From CAYLPJ01 sp964385465 (GTDB lineage Bacteria; Planctomycetota; Phycisphaerae; SM23-33), in the NCBI GenBank assembly GCA_964385465.1, contig CAYLPJ010000049.1:1-51109 (forward strand): a stretch of 51,109 bases of DNA. Reading direction: 5' to 3'. Position 1 is the stretch's first letter, and each line of letters starts with the position of its first letter. The notes beneath the pieces are model-generated. The model did no database searches and had not been told where the DNA came from. It worked only from the letters and a program-made list of their open reading frames with translations. Position numbers and translations under genes: made by a program. Of this stretch, positions 1 to 9,619 are shown piece after piece.

Positions 1-1
1 C

Positions 2-3000
2 CCCGTGACGGTGATCCGCCCCAACGACGCGAACACCGACGGCCTGACGCTGACGTTGCGGGCCGAGGACGACTACGAGCTCCGCATGACCGGGCGGATC
101 GATGGCAACGGGAACCTGGTCAAGGCGGGCGACTCGCTGGTGGTGCTGGACGGCAACCAGGCATACACGGGAAGCACGACGGTGACCGGGGACGGCACGC
201 TGCGGATCAACGTGCCGCTGACGGACACGTCGGGCATCACGATCGATGACGGCCTGACCGACGCCCTGGGCGTGGACATCGCCGGCGACATCGCCATCGA
301 CGGCTATGTCGACGGCGGGAAGCTTCTCGTCCGCGAGGACCTCGCCGCCGGTGCGCTGACGATCACCGGCGACGGCGAGATCGAGGTCGACGGCAACACT
401 TCGCTGGCGTCGTCGACCATGAACGGCCGGCTTGCCGACTACCACGGCACGCTGGACGTCGCCGGGGCGATGACGACCAACGCCGGCGTGACGACGGTGG
501 ACGGCAACATGACGGCGGGGCTGATCGAGGTCACGGCCGGCACGATGAACGCCGACGCCGTGGTCACCGCCGACGAAGTGCACGTCACCGGCGGGTATCT
601 GAACTTCCGCGGCGCGGACCTGTCGGTCCCGCTGATGGACCTCGACGGCGGCGAGACGGCGGTGCAGAACGGCTACGACCTCGCGGCCGACGAGTTGCGG
701 ATCACCGGCGGCAAGCTGGAGATGGCCGACGGGCTGTTGAGCGTCCCCCACGCGGATGACGACGACGCGAGCAACATCACGCTGGCCGACGGCGGGGCGT
801 TGTGGGTGAACGAGCCGAACGCCCTGGCGGGCCTGCCGAACTTCGAGGCCGAGACGACCGCCTGGCTGCGCTTCACCGGGGCCCAGAACCCCGCGGCGAT
901 GCCTCAGGTGACGATCGCGTCCGGCGCGCTGCTGGACGGTGACACCTCCGGGCTGACGTTCGCCGGCGCGGGAACGGCCGGGGCGGCGACGGCGGACGTG
1001 GTCCTCGCCGACGCGGCGGTCTTCGGCGGCTCGGTCGAGCCGGTGCAGGCCGACCTCGGCGCGGTTCGCCTCTCGTCGGCCGTGCTGCCGGGAACGACAA
1101 GGACGATCACCGTCGGCGACGCGGGCAACCCGGGCGACATTTTCACGACGGCCAGCTACGGCCCCTGGAGCCGGACGGACTTCCAGGACATCGACAGCAC
1201 GCCGGCGCTGGCGGACACGTTCGTCGGCGTCAACGGCTCGCCGATCACGCTGTTCGTCAACGGCGAGAATCCCGAGGTGGGCTCGGCGGCGACGTTCCAG
1301 CCGGACGACGCGAACAAGACGGTCAGCTTCGTCGGCGGCGGGCTGATGGACCTCCGCGGCGTCCCCGGCGGGGACTGGGAGCTCCTGGTCCGCGACGGCG
1401 AGGCCACCGGCAGCGACAACCCGGTGATCCTGAACCTGCACAACAGCTCCGCGGACAAGACCGTCCGCGTGGAGGGCGGCCGCGTCCGCACGCTGGACAA
1501 CCAGGCGCTTCTCAGCGGGGGCACGCTGGTGATCGGCGACGGCGGGTCGTTCGACGGCTGGCACAACGGCAACGGCGGCGCCCCGGGCATGCGTGTCAGC
1601 CGCGGCACGATTCGCGTCGAGCGCGGCGGGGCGCTTTTCATCCGCCACGGCAACCAGCTCAAGCATGGGGCGGCGTGGGAGTTCGAGGATGACGCGATCC
1701 TGGTCCACGAGCAGGACAACTTCAACCCGAACCACCACTGGAGCTGGGCCCTGGGCAAGGGGGTGCACATCGTCGCAAACCGCACCTGGCGCGACAGCTT
1801 CAACACGGCGTGGCGGGGGCGCGACGGCGATTACTTCATGACCGCCACCAGCCAGGACGGGCGCATCGACGGTGGCCAGGGCATCGGGGCCGACCAGGAC
1901 GCCAACGAGGGCGAGACGGTCGGCGTCGCCGCATGGGGCGGCAGGAGCTACTACCTCCAGGACCCCGTGGACCTGCTGGTGGACCCCAACGGCGCGGTCG
2001 AGGGCGACGAGTACTACCTGAACTTCGTCGCCGGCAATACCGAGGAGATGCGGACCGTCCAGGGCAACTGGAACATGTCCATGCACACCGGCATGATGAC
2101 CGGCCGCGTCAACGTCCGCGACCGGTTCGAGGTCGGCGACGTGACCATTGCCAGCGGCGACGTGACGTTCCAGACCGGCTCGACCATCGCCATCCACGGC
2201 GACGTGGACGTTCTTGCCGGAACCGAGTTCCGCCTGGACCGGGCCGAGGCGATGGACGACGACGCCAACGCCCGGGCCATCAGCGGCAAGGTCATCCTGC
2301 GCCCGAACGCGCACATCTGGCTGAACGACCGCTATTCCATCAGCGGCACGGACTATGATGGCCCGTTCAGCGACATGCTCAGCAGCGAGGACCCCAACGG
2401 CTGGCTGGCCGAGGAGATCGTGCTGTCCGGCGGCCGGCTGAACTTCGAGTTCCTCCACGGCTTCGACCCCGTTCCGTGGACGGACGCCAACGCCCGCGTG
2501 GTGAACCAGCCGATCCGCGTGACGGCCTACGACGCGAACTCGACGTTCAACCACCACATCGAGGTCGAGGCCCACGGTGACCCCGAGGGCATGACCGGCG
2601 GATCGAACCGGGTGTACTTCAAGGACGTCACGCTGGAGAAGGACGCGGTGCTGAGCGTCTACTCCAACCACGCCGAAGGCGGGGCGGACGAGGCCTGGAG
2701 CTTCTTCGACCTGACGCTGGCCGGGGACGCCGCCACGGCGGCCCGCACCGACGGCGACAACTCCATCGGCGAGGACTTCGACGTGTACAACGTCCGCAGC
2801 GGCGACGGCAACGATCACGTGTGGTCCGTCGGCGTGGCCGACTGGTCGCTCGTGACGCATGAGCTGATCGGCTCGCTGGGCGACGCCGACGCGAACATCA
2901 CGCCGAACGTGGTCAACGGCACGCTGCGGTACCGTGACCCGGCGCAGATGACCTACGCGCCGCAGTTCCGCTTCGGCGGCGGGGCCCTGGAGTTCCTCCA

Positions 3001-6000
3001 CGACGCCAACGTGACGTTCGCCCAGCCGGTGGTCGTTACCGGCGCCGGCTCGGTCCTGCTCCAGAACCCCGACGAGGACCCCTGCACCGGCCTGACGCAC
3101 GCGTACGACAGCGTGACGTTCGACGGCGGCGGCGAGGCCGGGCTGTCCGTCCAGAGCGACAGCGGCTACAACGCGACGTTCGGCTCGACGACGGCGATCC
3201 ACGGCACGACCGGGGCGCTGGAGGCCGGGTCGGCGGGCATCACGGTCACGCCGGGCCCGATCAGCATCGAGGCCGGTGCGACGGTGGGCGTCTCGGCGGT
3301 CTCCGGTTCCGAGCTGAACGTCACGGAAGGCCTGTCCGGCCCGGCGTCGGCGACGCTGGTGGTCGGCAAGGACGCCCTGGCCCTCGGCGGCCGGACGCTG
3401 GCCCCGACGTACGTGCACGGGGATGTCTCCGGCTGGGCCGGGCGGATCAAGGTCGAGTCCGCCGGCACGCTGGTCCTGGACGCCAACGCCCACGGTTCGG
3501 GCGACCTGGCCATCGCGGGCACGATGACCAACGACGGCGAGGTTGTCGTCCGCAACGGCGTGACGGACCTCTCGGGCACGGTCATCGAGAGCACCGTCAA
3601 CGGCGTGCCGTACTACACCGCCGGCCTGATGAGCGGCTACTTCGACGGGCGGCTGAACGGCAACGGCGCCAACCGCAACGACGAGAACCCCGGGCAGATC
3701 GGCCTGGTGTCCGGCCCGGAAGGGGGCAAGAGCGAGTTCAGCAACAAGTCGCCGGACTTCACCACCGAAGGCAACCCGTGGCACAACCCCGGCGGCCCGG
3801 GGAATTTCTCGCTGGTCTACACCGGGCAGATCTACCTCGACGGGAACGTCACGTTCGGCGAGAACATCGACGACGACGCGCAGATCCGCATCAAGCACCC
3901 CGACGAGACGTCCTGGCAGGAGCACTTCGATTCCCGTTGGGACAACGTGACGACGTTCACCTACACGCCCAGCGAGGGCGCGGGGTGGTACGACATCGAC
4001 ATTCGTCTCGGGAACGGCACGGGCGATTACGGCTGGTTCATGACCGGCGCGTGGTCCAATATCGGCTTCGGGTTCGGCATCGACGACCAGGGCCGCGGCA
4101 GCACCGAGCCGTCCCACTTCGTCTATCCCGACGACAACTGGACGAAGACGCTGTTCCGCTACTTCATCGATCCGGCCCCGACCGGCTACGTCACGGTCGA
4201 TCCCAACGCCACCCTCAAGGCGATGGGCGTGACGGACATGGCCGGCGTGACCATCGGCACCGGCGGCCTGCTGGAGCTCGGCGACGCGACCAGTGATACG
4301 CTGGATCTCGCCGTCAACCCCGGCGCGACGCTGGACCTCGGCACGGGCGGCTCGCTGGCCGCGCAGACGGCCTCGATCGAGGGCACGCTGGTTGCCACCG
4401 GAGCGTCGGCGAGCTTCACTACCGGCACGATCAGCGGCGCCGGGACGGTGGACCTCGGCACCGGCACGCTGACGGCGGGGCAGTTGAACGTCAACACCGC
4501 CATGACGGTCCACAACCCCACCGTCGTGACCGGGCGGATGGACGTGGCCTCGGGCGTGACGGTGGACATGGCGGCCGGCGGGTCGGTGGATGCCAACGTC
4601 ATCAGCGTGGCGTCCGGCGCGGCGGTGAACGTGCCGGTCTCCACGCTGGTCGCCGACAGGATGGACCTGATCGGCACGGCGACGGTCGACGGCGGCTCGG
4701 CGGACGTCGCGGACCTGAACATCGCCGCCGACGGCCTGCTGGAGGTCCCCTCCGGCTCGCTGGCCTCTGACGCGATGACGGTGACGGGCACGGCGAGGCT
4801 GAGCGGCGGGACGGCGAGCTTCAACGCCACCGTCGAGAGCGGCGGCCTGCTGGAATTCGCCGCCGACCAGTCCTACACCGGCTCGACCGTCCACAACGAC
4901 GGCAAGGTCCTCGCCAGCAGCGGCGTGACCGACCTCGGCTCGGCGGTGATCACCTCCGACGAGTTCCTCGGCGAGCTGCCGATCAGCGTGGACGTCGGCG
5001 ATGTCGGAGCGGCCGGGAGCTGGAGCGAGGAAAACGGCGTGCACACGGTCGTCGGCAGCGGTGCCGACATCTGGGACGGCGGCGACGAGTACCACTTCGT
5101 CTACCTCCCGCTGGAAGAGCAGCAGGCCGAGTTGATCGCCCGCATCACGTCGATGACGGACACGAATCAGTGGGCCAAGGCCGGCGTGATGCTCCGCGAC
5201 GAGCTGACCACGACGGCGGCCGGGGCGTCCGTGTTCAACACGCGGAACAACGGCGTGTCGTTCCAGCGTCGCGGGGAGGGCGGCGTGACCGGCAGCGGGA
5301 CGATGACCAGCACGAAGGCGGACAGCGGCGCGTTCCGGACGCGTTGGGTCCGGCTGGTCCGCGACGGCAACGACGTGACCGGCTACTGGTCGCTGGACGG
5401 CGTGACCTGGGACTACATCGCCACCGACACGGTGAACTTCACCAACGACACGATCCTCGCCGGGCTGGGTGTGACCGCCCACAACGACGGGGCCCTGTGC
5501 ACGGCGACGATCGACCAGGTGAACCTCTTCGACCTGCCCACCGGCAGCATCGAGGTCGCCGACGGTGCGACGCTCAAAGCGGGCGGCTTTACCGATGCCG
5601 CGAGCGTATCCCTCGCCGGGCGGCTGGAGATCGGCAACGTCGACAGCGATACGCGCTCGCTGGCGTTCGACCCCAACGGCGCCCTGAGCATCGGGGACAC
5701 GCGCGTGCGGGTGTACGAGGGCGACCTGGCGGCCATCTGGGCCGAGATCGCCGAGGGCGACGCCAACGGCATCTCGACGACGGCGGACCTCGGCGACGAC
5801 CTGGTCCTCGGCGCCCAGGCCGATGGCGACGGCGTGATCTTCGGCGTCACCCACCGGGCGGACCTGAACCTCGACGGCGTCGTCGACGCGCTCGACCTGG
5901 CGTACATCGACTACGAAGGCGATGCCGCCTGGTACGACGGCGACATCACTCTCGACGGGTCGGTCGATTACCTCGACTACATCACCTACAAGCGGTCGAT

Positions 6001-6112
6001 CGGTGCCGAGCACAACCCGGCCGTGCCCGAGCCGACAACGCTGGCGCTGCTGGCCGTCGGGCTCGGCGGACTTACCGTCCGCCGGCGCAGGCGCCGCTCG
6101 GCCAACGCCTGA
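2..6112 (+). CDS. Giant surface protein, 5' truncated: autotransporter-type repeats, PA14-like and DUF1349-like domains, dockerin-like segment, PEP-CTERM anchor
   Basis: The reading frame is open to the left edge, so the true start lies outside; about 2,035 residues are visible. The bulk is Gly/Asp/Thr-rich beta-strand repeat. Near residues 35-70 it has the pattern of the passenger-associated repeat of autotransporters (GNLVKAGDSLVVLDG, then TGSTTVTGDGTLRIN). A PA14-like segment spans roughly residues 1207-1383. A DUF1349-like lectin/laminin-type domain spans about 1658-1838 (ADIWDGGDEYHFVY, WAKAGVMLRD). Two calcium-loop motifs of dockerin type follow near 1953-2000 (DLNLDGVVD, DITLDGSVD). 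The last 29 residues are a PEP-CTERM sorting signal: VPEP, a hydrophobic stretch, then a run of Arg. No C-terminal beta-barrel is present, so export and anchoring should use the exosortase route, not autotransport. Probable role: cell-surface or matrix adhesin. The ligand is unknown. Confidence 0.85.
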   Translation, partial: PVTVIRPNDANTDGLTLTLRAEDDYELRMTGRIDGNGNLVKAGDSLVVLDGNQAYTGSTTVTGDGTLRINVPLTDTSGITIDDGLTDALGVDIAGDIAIDGYVDGGKLLVREDLAAGALTITGDGEIEVDGNTSLASSTMNGRLADYHGTLDVAGAMTTNAGVTTVDGNMTAGLIEVTAGTMNADAVVTADEVHVTGGYLNFRGADLSVPLMDLDGGETAVQNGYDLAADELRITGGKLEMADGLLSVPHADDDDASNITLADGGALWVNEPNALAGLPNFEAETTAWLRFTGAQNPAAMPQVTIASGALLDGDTSGLTFAGAGTAGAATADVVLADAAVFGGSVEPVQADLGAVRLSSAVLPGTTRTITVGDAGNPGDIFTTASYGPWSRTDFQDIDSTPALADTFVGVNGSPITLFVNGENPEVGSAATFQPDDANKTVSFVGGGLMDLRGVPGGDWELLVRDGEATGSDNPVILNLHNSSADKTVRVEGGRVRTLDNQALLSGGTLVIGDGGSFDGWHNGNGGAPGMRVSRGTIRVERGGALFIRHGNQLKHGAAWEFEDDAILVHEQDNFNPNHHWSWALGKGVHIVANRTWRDSFNTAWRGRDGDYFMTATSQDGRIDGGQGIGADQDANEGETVGVAAWGGRSYYLQDPVDLLVDPNGAVEGDEYYLNFVAGNTEEMRTVQGNWNMSMHTGMMTGRVNVRDRFEVGDVTIASGDVTFQTGSTIAIHGDVDVLAGTEFRLDRAEAMDDDANARAISGKVILRPNAHIWLNDRYSISGTDYDGPFSDMLSSEDPNGWLAEEIVLSGGRLNFEFLHGFDPVPWTDANARVVNQPIRVTAYDANSTFNHHIEVEAHGDPEGMTGGSNRVYFKDVTLEKDAVLSVYSNHAEGGADEAWSFFDLTLAGDAATAARTDGDNSIGEDFDVYNVRSGDGNDHVWSVGVADWSLVTHELIGSLGDADANITPNVVNGTLRYRDPAQMTYAPQFRFGGGALEFLHDANVTFAQPVVVTGAGSVLLQNPDEDPCTGLTHAYDSVTFDGGGEAGLSVQSDSGYNATFGSTTAIHGTTGALEAGSAGITVTPGPISIEAGATVGVSAVSGSELNVTEGLSGPASATLVVGKDALALGGRTLAPTYVHGDVSGWAGRIKVESAGTLVLDANAHGSGDLAIAGTMTNDGEVVVRNGVTDLSGTVIESTVNGVPYYTAGLMSGYFDGRLNGNGANRNDENPGQIGLVSGPEGGKSEFSNKSPDFTTEGNPWHNPGGPGNFSLVYTGQIYLDGNVTFGENIDDDAQIRIKHPDETSWQEHFDSRWDNVTTFTYTPSEGAGWYDIDIRLGNGTGDYGWFMTGAWSNIGFGFGIDDQGRGSTEPSHFVYPDDNWTKTLFRYFIDPAPTGYVTVDPNATLKAMGVTDMAGVTIGTGGLLELGDATSDTLDLAVNPGATLDLGTGGSLAAQTASIEGTLVATGASASFTTGTISGAGTVDLGTGTLTAGQLNVNTAMTVHNPTVVTGRMDVASGVTVDMAAGGSVDANVISVASGAAVNVPVSTLVADRMDLIGTATVDGGSADVADLNIAADGLLEVPSGSLASDAMTVTGTARLSGGTASFNATVESGGLLEFAADQSYTGSTVHNDGKVLASSGVTDLGSAVITSDEFLGELPISVDVGDVGAAGSWSEENGVHTVVGSGADIWDGGDEYHFVYLPLEEQQAELIARITSMTDTNQWAKAGVMLRDELTTTAAGASVFNTRNNGVSFQRRGEGGVTGSGTMTSTKADSGAFRTRWVRLVRDGNDVTGYWSLDGVTWDYIATDTVNFTNDTILAGLGVTAHNDGALCTATIDQVNLFDLPTGSIEVADGATLKAGGFTDAASVSLAGRLEIGNVDSDTRSLAFDPNGALSIGDTRVRVYEGDLAAIWAEIAEGDANGISTTADLGDDLVLGAQADGDGVIFGVTHRADLNLDGVVDALDLAYIDYEGDAAWYDGDITLDGSVDYLDYITYKRSIGAEHNPAVPEPTTLALLAVGLGGLTVRRRRRRSANA

Positions 6113-6158
6113 CCCCTGACAGACGGCCGCGGCCGACGCGGCCGGACCGAACGCGAGC

Positions 6159-6186
6159 GGGACCGCCCTCGACCGGGGGCGGTCCC
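6159..6186 (+). terminator. GC-rich terminator hairpin after the giant PEP-CTERM gene
   Basis: A perfect 10-bp inverted repeat (6159-6168 with 6177-6186, GGGACCGCCC/GGGCGGTCCC) with an 8-nt loop lies 47 bases after the stop codon. No U tract follows, so termination by this hairpin alone is an inference. Confidence 0.55.
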
Positions 6187-6288
6187 GTGTTGCGCGCGGA
6201 AATTCCCGTTGCGTTGGCGCCCGCCGCGCGGACAATGCGGGCAGGGGAGCTTCGAGCTTCGCCGCAACGCGCTAAAGGAGTAGCGACG

Positions 6289-7080
6289 ATGAACGCACGG
6301 ATGCGCCTCATCGCGGCCTCGTCGGCGATGGCGTTGGTGCTGACCGGCTGCGCGGACGAGAGGGGGCGGGTCACGTTCGCCTCGGTCGCGGAGTTCTGGA
6401 TCCGCGTGGACGAGGACATTCGCACGCGCCTGCAAGGGCTCGGCGTGACGCCCGATCCCGTGCCGGACGTATGGGGCCCGGCCGGTCGGCCGGAGCCCGA
6501 GGGCCCGCCGCACGGCACGCTGTACGCCTGCCGACGCGGCGAGCGCGTGGTGGTGGAGGTGCACTTGTCCAACGTCCCGCGGGACGTTCGCGCGATGGCG
6601 ACGGGGCTGAAGCTCCGCAACGGCGAGGCCGTCGGCCCCGACAGCGTGCTGTTCCTGCCGGACGCCACGCGGTTCCCCTCTACGGCGCCGCGGGTGGAGT
6701 TCGACTTCGGCCGCCCGCCCGTGCCGGGCACCGGCGGGGCCCCCGCCCTGTGCCTCCGCCTGACCTACCCGCTGGATCGTACGGTCTCGGTGGACGCCAG
6801 TACGTTCTCGCTCGTGCTGGGCACGCCCGGGACCGACGCCGGATGCCTGCTGGGCATCACCGCGGGGGTCAACGTCCGCGACGGCGGGCCCATGCACTGG
6901 AACTGCGTGCGGTTGGCTTCATCGGCCGGCCCGGACGACTGGCCCGGCTCGCCGGGGCCCCCGGCCCCGCCGGCTGACGCGCCGACGGTGTGCTTCCGCC
7001 TCGAGGAGCCCGATGAGACCGACGGCCCCGGGCAGCTTGTGTGGATTCGCCCGCGGGATGCCGGCGAGTACAGCCGATGA
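6289..7080 (+). CDS. Hypothetical secreted lipoprotein
   Basis: A 263-residue protein beginning with a lipoprotein signal peptide: basic N-terminus, hydrophobic core, then lipobox L18-T-G-C21. It should be lipid-anchored in the envelope. The start is fixed by a strong AAAGGAG site 8 bases upstream. The body has no motif I recognise. It contains several Cys, and the Pro-rich stretch near residues 225-235 looks like a linker. Its stop codon overlaps the start of the GH29 gene (ATGA at 7077-7080), so the two are probably translationally coupled and may act together on a glycan, but that role is inferred from position only. The out-of-frame region upstream of 6289 in the same frame is a shadow of the PEP-CTERM gene. 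Confidence 0.75.
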   Translation: MNARMRLIAASSAMALVLTGCADERGRVTFASVAEFWIRVDEDIRTRLQGLGVTPDPVPDVWGPAGRPEPEGPPHGTLYACRRGERVVVEVHLSNVPRDVRAMATGLKLRNGEAVGPDSVLFLPDATRFPSTAPRVEFDFGRPPVPGTGGAPALCLRLTYPLDRTVSVDASTFSLVLGTPGTDAGCLLGITAGVNVRDGGPMHWNCVRLASSAGPDDWPGSPGPPAPPADAPTVCFRLEEPDETDGPGQLVWIRPRDAGEYSR

Positions 7081-8366
7081 AGCCCACGCCCACATCCAGG
7101 CAACTGGAGTACCAGGACTGGGAGTTCGGGGTGTTCCTGCACTTCGGGATCCGCACGTTCTACGAGGGCCACCGTGACTGGGACGGCCGGCCGATGGACG
7201 CCGCCGCGTTCCGGCCGACCGACCTCGACTGCGATCAGTGGGTCTCCGTCGCCCGCGAGGCCGGGGCGCGGTACATGGTGCTGACGGCCAAGCATCACGA
7301 CGGCTTCGCCAACTGGCCGAGCGAATACACCCGCTTCTCGGTCGCGGGCTCGCCGTGGCGCGGCGGGGACGGGGACGTGGTCCGGGAGTACACCGACGCC
7401 TGCCGCCGCGGCGGGATCAAGTGCGGGCTGTACTACTCGCCGGCGGAGTGGCGGCCGACGGACGCGTCGGCGGGTGACGAGGTCGGCGAGCGGGCCAACT
7501 TCCGCCCGGCCGACGACTACGACGAGTACTTCATCCGCCAGATCAGCGAGATCCTCACCGGCTACGGGGAGATCGACATCCTGTGGTTCGACGGCTGCGG
7601 GTCCGAGGGCCACCAGTATGACTGGCCGCGAATCTGCCGCGAGATCCGCCGCATGCAGCCGAACGTGCTGCTGTTCAACATGGGCGACCCGGACATCCGC
7701 TGGGTCGGGAACGAGGCGGGCCTTGCCCCCCGGCCGTGCTGGAACGCCGTGCGGAGCGTGGACTTCTCCGTGCAGACCGACGTGCCCGAGCATGTCGGCG
7801 GGGGAGAGGCCCTCTGGCTGCCGGCCGAGTGCGATTGCCGCATCCGCGAGGCCAACTGGTTCTACGAGGATGCCGACGCCCACACCGTCAAGAGCGTCGC
7901 CGAACTGATGGGCCTCTACGAGATGTCGGTGGGGCGGGGTGCGAACCTGCTGGTGAACGTCGGGCCGGACCGCCGCGGCCTGCTGCCCGAGCCGGACGCC
8001 TCGACGCTGATCGCCTTCGGGCGCGAGGTCCGGCGGCGGTTCACCAACCCGCTGTACCGCACAGCGGACTTCGCCCGCGAGGGCGACACCTGGACCTGCC
8101 GCTTCCGTCAGCCTGCGCTGATCGACCACGTGGTGCTCGCCGAGGACCTCACGGGCGGCGAGGCCGTCCGGCGGTTCAGCATCTGGCACGGTGGCGAGGG
8201 CGGCGGGCGGACGCCGATCCGCCTCTACGAAGGCCGAAACGTCGGCCACAAGGCCATCTGCCGATTCCCGCTGGTCAAGGCGGATGGCATCCGCGTGGAG
8301 ATCGAGGAATCCGACGGCCCGGTATCGCTGCGCTCGCTGGAGGTGTTCCGCGTCGAGCGGCGGTGA
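7077..8366 (+). CDS. GH29-family alpha-L-fucosidase-like glycoside hydrolase
   Basis: A 429-residue protein with the hallmarks of glycoside hydrolase family 29, which removes alpha-L-fucose from glycans with retention of configuration. Visible motifs are WEFGVFLHFGI near residues 15-25, the substrate-pocket motif TAKHHDGFANWPS at 70-82, GLYYSPAEW at 118-125, and ILWFDG at 168-173, where Asp172 fits the family nucleophile. A C-terminal beta-sandwich follows. The ATG at 7077 overlaps the upstream TGA; the longer frame start at 7041 is less likely because it lies inside the lipoprotein gene. No signal peptide is visible, so the enzyme is predicted to be cytoplasmic. The general acid/base residue cannot be assigned by eye, and the exact sugar specificity is unproven. 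Confidence 0.85.
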   Translation: MKPTPTSRQLEYQDWEFGVFLHFGIRTFYEGHRDWDGRPMDAAAFRPTDLDCDQWVSVAREAGARYMVLTAKHHDGFANWPSEYTRFSVAGSPWRGGDGDVVREYTDACRRGGIKCGLYYSPAEWRPTDASAGDEVGERANFRPADDYDEYFIRQISEILTGYGEIDILWFDGCGSEGHQYDWPRICREIRRMQPNVLLFNMGDPDIRWVGNEAGLAPRPCWNAVRSVDFSVQTDVPEHVGGGEALWLPAECDCRIREANWFYEDADAHTVKSVAELMGLYEMSVGRGANLLVNVGPDRRGLLPEPDASTLIAFGREVRRRFTNPLYRTADFAREGDTWTCRFRQPALIDHVVLAEDLTGGEAVRRFSIWHGGEGGGRTPIRLYEGRNVGHKAICRFPLVKADGIRVEIEESDGPVSLRSLEVFRVERR

Positions 8367-8377
8367 GATGACCGTCC

Positions 8378-8482
8378 CTGCTTCCGCCAAATGCCCGCCC
8401 GGCTCCCGTTGACAGCGAGGAGCTTACCGAATACCTGCTGAACGCAAGGCATCCGTCGGGGGCGGGGAAGGGGCGTTCTTAC
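8378..8482 (+). pseudogene. Degenerate remnant resembling DUF6883 proteins
   Basis: In the frame starting at 8408 the bases between the GH29 and FIST genes read VDSEELTEYLLNARHPSG followed by AGKGR. This matches, from memory, the conserved start of small DUF6883-type proteins (Pro-Asn-Ala, then a Leu-x-x-Tyr-Leu-Leu-Asn-x-x-His-Pro-x-Gly-x-x-Lys core). There is no in-frame start codon and the family's downstream part is missing. The remainder runs into the end of the opposite-strand FIST gene. I infer a decayed gene fragment. A chance match is possible. Confidence 0.4.
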
Positions 8483-8507
8483 GACTCGTGGGTTCCCGGC
8501 GAGGCAC

Positions 8508-9617
8508 TCAACGCGTTGGATCGGCGGCGCTTGCGACGGCGCAGAGGGCGACGCGATCGGCGCCGACCGACAGCACCCCCTCGGCCGTCGTGCCGACCTG
8601 GCCGGTGAGCGGAAGGGGCAGAAGCGGCGTCGCCGGGGGAAAGCCGGCCCCGGCGAGACTGTCCGGCGCCACCCCGCCGGAGCCGACACCCACCGGCGTG
8701 ACCGCCAGCAGCAGCCCGCATTCGGCGCCGCCGAGGCCCCGCTGCGCGGCCGACGCGGCGTGCTGCCGGTCGATTCGCACGGCCGCGGGGTTCCAGCGGT
8801 TGCTCAGCGGGACGCACGCGGTGGCCACGCGCAGCCGGCCCTGCACGACGACGGCGAGCCGGCCGACGTTGGTGGGCTTGCCCTCGGCGTCGCGGACGGG
8901 CCGGCCGTCGAGATAGATCGCGTCCTCCCACGTGCCGACGCCGCCGATGAGGGGTACCTCCTTGCCCAGTCGCTCGTGGACGGGCGTGAAGAACGTCGCG
9001 TGCCAGTCGCTCTCGATCGCTCCCAGCAGCAGGACGAAACCGGGCCGCGTCGGTGGCCGGATGCGCCGGGCGAAAGCCTGGCCTCGGTCGGTACAGGCCT
9101 CGCGGAGCTTGCGGACGCGCGCGGCATCGGCGGACGCGTCGCTGTCCTCGTGGGCGATCCGTCCGCCGTCGGCGACGGCCGCCACCTCCAGCGACGCCCC
9201 GCCGAGAACCAGCACCGTCACGCCGGTTGCGCTCCCGCCGGCCGGCGTGCCCTGGCCGTAGGTCGGTACGCCCGCGACGGCCTTGACCGCCCCGCCGATC
9301 TCGCCCGTCCGCGCCTGGCCGTCGAAGCGTTCGAGGAACACCGCCGCGACGGGCTCGGCCCCGCGTGCCTTGCATGCGGCGACGGCCTCGCGGGCGGCGC
9401 GCTTGGCGGCGGCAAGGGCGTTGGCGTCCGCCGCGTGGGCCACACCCGCAGCGAAGCGTGACGTGCCCGGCCGCCGCGCGGTATCGGTCGCGGCCCGGGT
9501 GGCGGGTGGCGTCCGGGACGCGTCGTCTCCGGCGGTGCCCTCGGGCTCGCAGCCGGCGAGACATGCCGCCGCCAGCAGGGCCAGGGCCGTCGCCGGGATG
9601 CCTCCGCGCGAGGCCAT
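8508..9617 (-). CDS. FIST-domain lipoprotein
   Basis: A 369-residue protein with a lipoprotein signal (lipobox L20-A-G-C23) and a body resembling the FIST sensory domain. Visible features are the PTYGQGTPAGG stretch, the PLIGGVGTWED motif with YLDG, and VGRLAVVVQGRLRVATACVPL, typical of FIST_N cores. FIST domains usually sense small molecules such as amino acids and normally occur in cytoplasmic or membrane signalling proteins; an envelope lipoprotein version is unusual. The start at 9617 has AGGAGG 7 bases upstream and lies 2 bases after the stop of the paralogous FIST gene. It is the last gene of a five-gene operon. Function is inferred from fold only. Confidence 0.7.
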   Translation of the reverse strand: MASRGGIPATALALLAAACLAGCEPEGTAGDDASRTPPATRAATDTARRPGTSRFAAGVAHAADANALAAAKRAAREAVAACKARGAEPVAAVFLERFDGQARTGEIGGAVKAVAGVPTYGQGTPAGGSATGVTVLVLGGASLEVAAVADGGRIAHEDSDASADAARVRKLREACTDRGQAFARRIRPPTRPGFVLLLGAIESDWHATFFTPVHERLGKEVPLIGGVGTWEDAIYLDGRPVRDAEGKPTNVGRLAVVVQGRLRVATACVPLSNRWNPAAVRIDRQHAASAAQRGLGGAECGLLLAVTPVGVGSGGVAPDSLAGAGFPPATPLLPLPLTGQVGTTAEGVLSVGADRVALCAVASAADPTR

Positions 9618-9619
9618 GG

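Noticed and set aside
5170..6288. Long open frame upstream of the lipoprotein in the same frame
   Set aside because: It is the +2 shadow of the PEP-CTERM gene (Arg/Gly-rich, no homology-like motifs). The strong ribosome site and signal peptide fix the real start at 6289.
6765..8390. 541-residue minus-strand open frame over the GH29 gene
   Set aside because: GC-driven shadow. The plus-strand GH29 motifs are unambiguous.
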